64,000 bases of DNA, taken from positions 64,226,748-64,290,747 of the forward strand of contig CM038038.1 in the NCBI GenBank assembly GCA_021397845.1. The letters run 5' to 3'. A program made the translations under genes and the position numbers. Positions 57,026 to 64,000 of this stretch are shown one piece after another. Source of the DNA: Areca catechu (Eukaryota; Streptophyta; Magnoliopsida; Arecales; Arecaceae). Position 1 is the stretch's first letter; the number at the start of each line of letters is the position of its first letter. Below the pieces are notes generated by a model. That model searched no databases, had not been told where the DNA came from, and saw only the letters and a program-made list of their open reading frames with translations.

Positions 57026-59600
57026 GCTGCCTAATTATGATTCCCTATGGCCCACTTATGACATCTCTCACTAGAAAACTCCTGGAAGCAACCTTTATTG
57101 ACCTACTTATTACACCTGGTCTTTAGTTTAGGACATTTATTGATCTAATTACTCTCGAAACAAAAATTTTGTAGCAATGTATGACATTCGATAGATTGAT
57201 TATGACACCCCCATTGCAACTTATGATATCAGCCAAGCAAAATACTCAATGATCAAAATCTTCTCACCTAGTCTTGATATCTCATGGCCCTATATGACAC
57301 CTCCATGCCCACCTAAAACACCCTAGGAAATCAAGCATTGGCACTGTGAGCGCATTGTATGACAAACCATTATACAGACAGGATCCCAAAATTAGGTTTG
57401 GCACACCTCATCACATGCCAATCAGATTTTATGACACCCTATCGAGATTCTATGGCATATAGTTATAAAAATCGATCATGGAATCAATTTTAGGACCAAC
57501 TCATGATATTCTAATTGAATTTTGTGACATCTCGATGGGAATATCTAGCATCTCGTTATTATATTAGATCCCGTAATCAGGTTTGGTATCATTTTATGAC
57601 ATCCAGAGGAGTTTTTATGACATCCTAATGGGATTCTATAATAGTTCAAAATTTAAATAGCATGCCAATTGAGGTTTTCCCATCAAGCCATGACATCCTG
57701 CAATCATTTTATAATATCCAGACTAGATTCTATGACATCCCAGTATTGTAAATGGTCCCAGAATTATGTTTGGCAAAAATTCATGACAATCAGAGTGTCT
57801 TTTATGAGATCAGGATGGGATTATTGACATCCTGTTATTTTAACGGGTCACACCCCATCAAGTTTGGCATCATCACATGACATCTTGAGGGTATTTTAGG
57901 ACATCCCAATGGGTTTCTATGAAAACATGTATTAAAACATTTTTACCTTCTTAAGTTATCAGCAGTCCAAAATCATCCATGGACCAAACATTTTCACCTT
58001 TTTATGACATTCCTCGCCACGAGTATGATATCTTGGTGCCCAGTAGATGACATCCCTTGGACAAAATACTAAAAAAATGGTTTTCTATTTTTGTGAGAAA
58101 CTTATGATAGCTGGATTCCAGCAGAAATTTGGCATCTTCTATGTTCATTACTAATTGCAATTGGATGCGTGTATTTAAAAAGGGATGAAAGTATCAATTT
58201 CACCCCCTTTTCATGTATATAAAATAAATGATACCCTGATGGAAATATAAAAAACATCCTCTCCATCATTCTTCTTATCTTTTGATTCCAAGCCTTTCCT
58301 CGATTCTCTATTGACATCTAGTGAGTTCTATTATCTCTTAACTTCTTATTTATCAATCAACCATCCATTTCATTGTTGGTGGTATGGTTCTAACCCCCTA
58401 GAATAGCATTGATGTTAGAGTATTTTGGCTTAACCACTAGCATGATATTCATTTGTTACAAGGCACTATTCCATAATAGAGGGGTTCACTCTAGTGAGGT
58501 CACTTCAATGGCAGTTGGATCTTTACCTTGAAATTGTAGGTATTGGACATGGCACCTCTTCACTATGGAGGGGTCCTAAAATACTTCCCTAGTGTCATTG
58601 TGATTCTTAGAAGGGTCAAGCATATGGAATGGCATTGCCATCTTACAAACTATACTTTAGGAAATCATTTAACAATGAACTATGGCCATGAGGCTACAAA
58701 ATCATGTTATCAATATTTATTAATGAAATCATAAATTCCTCATTTCTTTTCTTTGTGTTTATCTCCTGTATGTTGATTTCCAAACTTCTTAAAAAATTAC
58801 TTACTCAAATGACACATTGTCAGAAAATTACTTACCCAAATGATGTGTGGCACCAAGGCATGACATCCTCAATTGAAATTATGACACGCAGACTTAATTC
58901 TAGATTATTTGATAACCATAATGGATTGTATAATACCTTGGTATTGAAATAGCTCCTAGAAAAATAATTATTATCAAGTCATGACATCTAGATAGGTAAA
59001 TGAAATATCTTAGAAACCGACTCATGACATCATAATGGCCTGATTATGACACACCCATGGTAGCTTATAACATTAGCCTACCAAAATTAATAAAGGATCA
59101 CATATGATAGGTACTCATGACATTCGGTGGGGACACTATGAAACCCTGAGAGGATGATATGACATCCTAAGATCTAGATAGGTAAATGAATTAGTACTGT
59201 CACCAAATGATTACAATCTAAGGGCATACTATGACATCTAGAGGTGATTTTGTGACACCCGTTATCCAAATAAGTGCCAAAATTAGGTTTGGAATGAACG
59301 AATGATCCCCCGAGGTGATGTTTTGACATCTTGAGGGTATTCTATGGAAGAGAAAATAGTTTGAAGAATAAGTTTAATAAAAAACTAATGACTTATCCTG
59401 TGGTTTTAGTGATCCCAGTATCCAAATAGGTCCAATATCACCAATGTCATTAAGTCAGGACATCTTGAGTTTCCAAATATGTCTCGGAATCACATTTGCA
59501 TTCAACTCGTGATATGTACATTTTCAATTATGACACCCTATGCATAGCATATAACATCTCCCGGCCAATCTAATCGAAAAACCACATTATTACATTATGC
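57026..59600. repeat. Degenerate TATGACATC repeat tract, right part
   Basis: The tract resumes directly after the copia element. Frequent forms are TTATGACATC, CTATGACATCC and TGACACCC, here with recurring partners such as GGGATTCTATGA and CCAAAATTAGGTTTGGCA. A stretch from about 58085 to 58790 lacks the core and seems to be another insert without recognisable ends. Confidence 0.78.
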
Positions 59601-59710
59601 CTACAATATATAATAGAGGTTTATGGCTACAATATGTAATAACCCCATTTACAATTATGGCATCAACTGTGGTGACAAGTCCACCCACATTCCTCCTGCT
59701 TTCTTGTTAT

Positions 59711-59722
59711 GCACTGATACCA
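59711..59722 (-). other. PBS-like site beside an orphan LTR
   Basis: GCACTGATACCA is one base off the complement of the tRNA-Met PBS and lies two bases before the LTR edge at 59725. It implies an element running leftward, but no retrotransposon interior follows. Confidence 0.6.
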
Positions 59723-60126
59723 CTTGGTGGGAGATCCGGATCAATGCCTATACACAACGGAAGCAACTTGTTCTTGGATTCAAGATTCATTAGGAGATAG
59801 AAGAGAGATATAGGAGAAAAAGAGAGATTGCATTATTCCATGAAGAAGAACCTTGCTGCCATTACAAGACAAGACAAGAACCTGCCTCCTCCTCCAAACC
59901 TGGGAGGAAGCCACACACATGAAACCCCTCATGCATCCCTTCTCCAAACCCCTTCATGCCCTCATGCGCAAGAACCAAGAAGCCCCTCCACGGTCTCAAG
60001 AAGAACTCCATGTGAAAGACCCTCCGCGCACTTCTCTCTTCTCTCTTGACCATGAAGCCCTCTCTTTGGAAAACTGTGAAGCCCGCACATGATCTCATCA
60101 ACCCAAAATCATCGCAAGCCCCTCTC

Positions 60127-60133
60127 TTTTATA
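60127..60133 (-). promoter_or_regulatory. TATA box of the orphan LTR
   Basis: The minus strand reads TATAAAAGAGAGGGG, a strong TATA context in the orientation predicted by the PBS. Confidence 0.5.
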
Positions 60134-60271
60134 AGCACATGGGGCGGTGGTTATCTTGGTCTTCTTAGACGATGAAATCCTTGAGCGGTTAGGACTTGGA
60201 TGGTCCAATTCTTGAGTTGTTAGGACACCTTAGTTAGTTACAACCAACTAGTTAGAATCCATGGGTGGTTG

Positions 60272-60336
60272 GGCTAACCAATTAACCAACTAACCAACTA
60301 ACCAACTAAGCTAACCTCTTAACCAACTAACCAACC
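60272..60336. repeat. AACCAACT short tandem repeat
   Basis: Six or more units of the 8-mer AACCAACT with small changes, inside the orphan LTR. Confidence 0.85.
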
Positions 60337-60437
60337 TACTCCCCTTTCACACCTAAGGGTAGCTGGCTACACCTCTGGACCTAAATCCCATAATCCAACT
60401 AGGTTATGTTACAATCTCTCAAAAAACTCTTCCCAAC

Positions 60438-61271
60438 AAGTCAATGTGAGAAAACCCTCAACCATGGATCAAGCCCCCTGATCCTACATGACTCTCAGGG
60501 CCCTAGGAACTTATAAACCTAAGCTCCTAAACTTGTCCATGAATACACCATGAACATCCTGGAACACCTCCAAGATCTCTGGAACACCTCCAGAAACTGC
60601 TTGGCATGCCTCCAAGCTCCCAGGGATTGCCTCGAACATCCCTGCCATGGCCTCCCAAGTCTCTCCAAGGCTTGGAAGCACCACACAAAACCCTACATTT
60701 CTCACATTTCGTAAATTATTTTTTTCAAAAATTTTAACCATGAACATTACATCTCCTGCATTAGTTGGCTATAGATGTATGCATCAAACTCATCTATAGG
60801 TTGATCAGTTGATGGTTAAATGATTTCATTGGTTAGTTGGACTACCTCCCCTGCTTTGTATGGAATCATCCTCTATCTTTTAGCTTGCCTTATACTATTT
60901 CTATTGCTTGCTGGATCATCAGATGTCTTCTTTAATTATTTTTTTACCTTCTTTGGTTTCTTTTCAAGTCCATTTTTAATTCTCTTCTCCCTTGGCCGAC
61001 CCTTTGTTGTGATATTGTTAGAAACTCAGATAAGAAGTTGTGAAGTTGGCTACACTAAACAATTAACATCAACAGCTCTTTTGAAGAACTGAGTCAAATA
61101 AGTCATAATTAAGTTAAAGGCATCTTCAGACATGGAGGCAATCTTTGTGAGCTTTATCATCTGATGACTCAATAAAGCATACCTACATGAGGATGAGATG
61201 TAATAATATGTAACATTAAAGTCATCAATATCAAATGGGATACCATAATTTTACTATAGAAAGACATACCT
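60438..61271. other. No gene recognised
   Basis: Two small ORFs (60511-60747 minus, 60820-61092 plus) have no domain. No repeats or terminal structures were recognised. Confidence 0.45.
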
Positions 61272-61920
61272 TGATGTGGGACAGGGGTAGGATCGTTGGT
61301 GAGCCTAGAAGTCATCTAGATTAGGGTACTACTTTTTTTTAGATTTTTTTTCTAGGGATGGTGAAGGAACAACGGGGATGGAAGACTTAAGGTTTGGAAC
61401 TCATGGACTTTGGGACTCACACTAACGAAGAGATCTCTCACCTCTAGGGCATTCTACCCACCTCGATACTTGGAGGCATTAGGATGAATCTCAAAGGACA
61501 TGAGGGGATAAAGAAAATAGAATCAAAGGGAAGGGGGATAACTAGGGCCTCACACCCCTCGATGCCCGAAGCTGAAGGCAAGACGAAGAATCACTCTTCT
61601 AAATACTCATATTTGTTCACCAAACTATGTTTTTACAAAGAACTGAGGGTGGATTTATAGACATTTCCAATCCTCATTTGAATTTGAATACAAGATAAAA
61701 AGATAAGAATGGTTCAAATTCAAATACAAGATAAGATAAGATAAGGCCTATCCATATCTCAATCCTAACCAACCAAATCCTAAATCAAATTTCAAAATAA
61801 TTGATAAGGATAAATTCTAAATTTATTCTGGATATGCTCCAAGATTTGTGCGGCTCCAAGATTTGTGCTTGCTTCGAGATCCATGCTGGTGATGTCCCTA
61901 TCATTCTCCTGAGGTGGGAC
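61272..61920 (-). repeat. 3' LTR of the MYB-carrying element
   Basis: The first 390 bp are nearly collinear with 63416-63800 (GGTAGGATCGT, GAGCCTAGAAGTCA, AGGGCATTC, GGGATAACTAGGGCCTCA). Similarity then becomes patchy. The right limit is estimated near a second GGTGGGACA word at 61913-61921. Confidence 0.75.
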
Positions 61921-62801
61921 AACTCAACTCTGTCAAGTTTGGATCAGCAGGGATCCGATGGAACCGAATCCAAACAAAAAAAGGCTTGCTTTGAAAAGTG
62001 TGCTTCATAGATCCTTGGATTGCTTTGAAATCCACGTGCTTTGAAATCTATGTGGCTCTGAAGATTATGCAGCTTTAAAGAGCATGCAGCATCTTTGAGG
62101 ATTGTGTAGCTTTGAGGAGTGTCCAAAATCTTGAATCAGTAATAGGGGATGGCACCTTGCTTTAAGAAACGTGCGGTTTCCTTAAGTGAAGTCAATAGCA
62201 AGGGGATTTTGCATTCACGTTCGTGCAAATGCCTTGGACCGATGCAGAGAGAACATGGGAGATCTTCGGAGGGGGATTTCTGCCAAGCATCACCAGCGAT
62301 GGCGCTGGAAACGATGGCGGCGGCATGGGGAGATGGTGGTGTGGCTTGTTTCGGCGATTGTTAACGGCATGGTGGGGAGAAGGGTGGTATAGAAGTCGGC
62401 ATGGCTCGATGGCATGGGGCCTGGTTCCGACGGCTCTGTTGTAGGGCTTGGCTTAGTGGGGATATGCCGGCAGTAGGGCGGTGCACCCTACTCCGAGCGA
62501 TGCATCATCGATGATGGTCGGAGGGGTCAATCAGAGGTGAAGAAGCGAAGTGGCATGTTTAGGATCGGCACGGGCAGAAAGGTAGATGGTGGTTAGCATG
62601 GATGACTGCCGTCTCAGGTGGCTATGGAGGTGCTGATCGGAGGAGCGGAGGATGAAGGTAGCTCTGGTCGGTGATCCTGCTCATAGGCGGGAGAGGATCG
62701 TCGGCTATCGGGATGGGGTAGGGAGGAGATCCGGTGGTGTCGAGTGGATCTGGGCACCACAGCCTATGGGTGTTGGTTATTGGGGAGAGTCGTAGTGATT
62801 T

Positions 62802-62985
62802 CCGATAGTTCTTGATCTCATTATCAGTCCTCCCCGGCAAATAGGCCATGCGAGCCCACTTATTGCCGACACGAGCATGGAGTCGCAGGATGAGGAGCTC
62901 CTCCTCGAGGGTGAAGGCTCCCTTCCTGAGGTTGGGGTAGAGGTGGTTGGTCTAGTGGAGGCAATCAGGCATTCCCGGTTGTAGG
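62802..62985 (-). pseudogene. R2R3-MYB fragment: end of R2 and complete R3, GAMYB-like
   Basis: The minus strand from 62951 to 62802 encodes TNHLYPNLRKGAFTLEEE, then LLILRLHARVGNKWARMA and LPGRTDNEIKNY, a full R3 repeat. The words GNKWARM and LRKGAFT point to the GAMYB group of gibberellin-related MYBs. The first two R3 tryptophan positions are occupied as usual (F and W) but the third is R after KNY. Upstream, the residues aligning with the R2 end are degraded and its last tryptophan reads TAG (62952-62954). After R3 the frame continues to 62622 without GAMYB features. No intron interrupts R3, although R2R3-MYB genes usually have one near the GN-KW junction. It would be a DNA-binding helix if expressed; it is more likely a dead captured exon. 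Confidence 0.85.
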
Positions 62986-63400
62986 TGGAGGCGACGAGCG
63001 GTCGAACTCGGAGGAGATGGCTCAATGGTTGCAGGCATTACGACAGCAGAGGCCGATTGGGGATTTTCGTGAGGATGGAGGTGGTGGTGTGCTTAGTCTT
63101 GGGCAAAGATGGCACTTGTTGGGGTGATCCCGGTCGGATCGTGTTGCCGGTGATGGTGGATGGTCTCGATGGCGATCTTCTGGATGGGAGGTGTCACGTG
63201 GAGATCTATGCACGAGGAGTTCCGATCGGCATCGATGGTGCAAGGTGATGGCAGTAGAGAGGAGTCCGATAAAGTTTTAGGAGGAGTCATGGCAGGGAAG
63301 GCGGGGTTGGGAGATCTGATTTTTTTTTTGGGATTTGGGAAGTGGAGGGACGGCTGGTAAGAGGGAATCTGGGGTGATACGAAGGTACCCTAATTTTCTG

Positions 63401-63412
63401 GCTCTGATACCA
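63401..63412 (-). other. Primer binding site of the MYB-carrying element
   Basis: The minus strand reads TGGTATCAGAGC, a perfect initiator tRNA-Met PBS, three bases from the LTR edge at 63416. Confidence 0.92.
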
Positions 63413-63415
63413 ATT

Positions 63416-64000
63416 TGATGTGGGACAGGGGTAGGATCGTCGGTGAGCCTAGAAGTCACCTAGATTAGGGTACTACTTCTTTTTGAATTTTTTTCTAGGG
63501 ATGGTGAAGGAACAATGGGGATGGAAGACTTAAGATTTGGAACTCATGGACTTTGGAACTCATACTAACGAAGAGACCTCTCACCTCTAGGGCATTCCAC
63601 CCACCTCGATACTTGGAGGCGTTAGGATGAATTTCAAAGGACATGAGGGGATAAAGAAAATGAAATCAAAGGGAAGGGGGATAACTAGGGCCTCATGCCC
63701 CTCGATGCCTGAAGGCGAAGACAAGACGAAGAATCTTCTCTTCTATTTTTTTAAACTCATATTTATTCACCCAAATTTGAATATTACAACATAAAACAAG
63801 AATGGTTCAACTGATTCAAATATTTATAGACCTAAGGCATCCACAATCTCATTTGAATTAAATGAATTTCAAAATACAACATTTTCCTGGAAATGTTTCA
63901 AGATTCGATCCAAGATTCATGGTTCAAATGGCGATCAAAGGGAAGGGGGATAACTAGGACCTCATGCCCCTCGATGCCCGAAGGAAGGCAAGACGAAGAA
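63416..64000 (-). repeat. 5' LTR of the MYB-carrying element, cut by the window edge
   Basis: It begins TGATGTGGGACAGGGG. A 69-bp piece (ATCAAAGGGAAGGGGGATAA onward) at 63665-63733 recurs at 63932-64000, so this LTR contains an internal duplication or is about to repeat into another copy beyond the edge. Confidence 0.85.

Larger units (their letters stand above)
59725..60437 (-). repeat. Orphan LTR, 713 bp
   Basis: The block starts TGGTGGGAGATCC and ends TCTTCCCAACA, so the two ends are inverted copies with a single change. The minus strand has a good TATA box at 60127-60133 (TATAAAAG). ORFs on both strands at 59828-60101 lack any domain. The interior that should lie left of the PBS is missing. 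Confidence 0.65.
61272..64000 (-). mobile_element. Non-autonomous LTR element carrying a MYB fragment
   Basis: Two direct copies of an LTR start TGATGTGGGACAGGGG at 61272 and 63416. The second is preceded by a PBS, so the element runs leftward and the right copy is its 5' LTR. The interior (about 61925-63400) has no gag or pol. It is GC-rich and encodes an R3 MYB repeat on the minus strand. The right LTR runs off the window, so the target duplication cannot be checked. Confidence 0.82.

Noticed and set aside
62149..62444. Plus-strand ORFs in the MYB-carrying element
   Set aside because: Three overlapping frames are open because of GC-rich composition; none shows a domain, and the MYB frame is on the other strand.

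Overview
The window is nuclear DNA of a flowering plant with a transposon-dense genome, probably a monocot and perhaps a palm. The lineage is inferred from Sirevirus and hAT content and very large introns; no organelle or ribosomal marker is present. Only one host gene is clearly readable: the 3' half of a plus-strand SEC1/MUNC18 family gene, closest to KEULE. Six coding exons lie at 16584-16699, 16785-16862, 42992-43188, 43417-43507, 43595-43684 and 44097-44150. The second and third of these are separated by an intron of about 26.1 kb. Earlier exons were not found and probably lie left of the window, so the first 16.5 kb may be intron too.

Layout. 1-6745: a decayed minus-strand Ty1/copia element of Sirevirus type (gag, protease, integrase, RT, RNase H, PBS, LTR) carrying arrays of the palindrome AAGTGTCGACACTT. 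6939-11205: a decayed minus-strand hAT element. 11206-16583: mostly featureless, with an unidentified broken ORF, a LINE-like RT scrap and a hAT-type MITE. 16584-44150: SEC1 exons and the giant intron. The intron holds a decayed copia element (about 21.2-28.2 kb, with a possible second LTR piece at 40.26 kb) that has been hit by other elements. These are an LTR-like block (21886-24055), a Sirevirus solo LTR with a perfect 5-bp duplication (24928-26469), and a RICESLEEPER-type hAT (28656-40086). The last is itself filled by another hAT (30120-34977) and two MITEs with perfect 8-bp duplications.

From 45.86 to 59.6 kb there is a long degenerate repeat tract built around TATGACATC. It is split by a 9.7-kb copia element (47344-57020) with 2.3-kb LTRs and a 5-bp duplication. 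At 59725-60437 lies an orphan LTR with a PBS-like site. The right end (61272-64000) is a non-autonomous LTR element, minus strand, whose interior contains an R3 MYB repeat resembling GAMYB, a probable captured host gene fragment.

The transposons interact mostly by nesting. The most unusual signals are the palindrome arrays placed at the same position of two different Sirevirus LTRs but with different palindrome sequences, the MYB capture, and the TATGACATC tract. Almost every transposon ORF is broken by stops or frameshifts. One SEC1 exon also lacks one base in an A run, which could be an assembly error or a real lesion.
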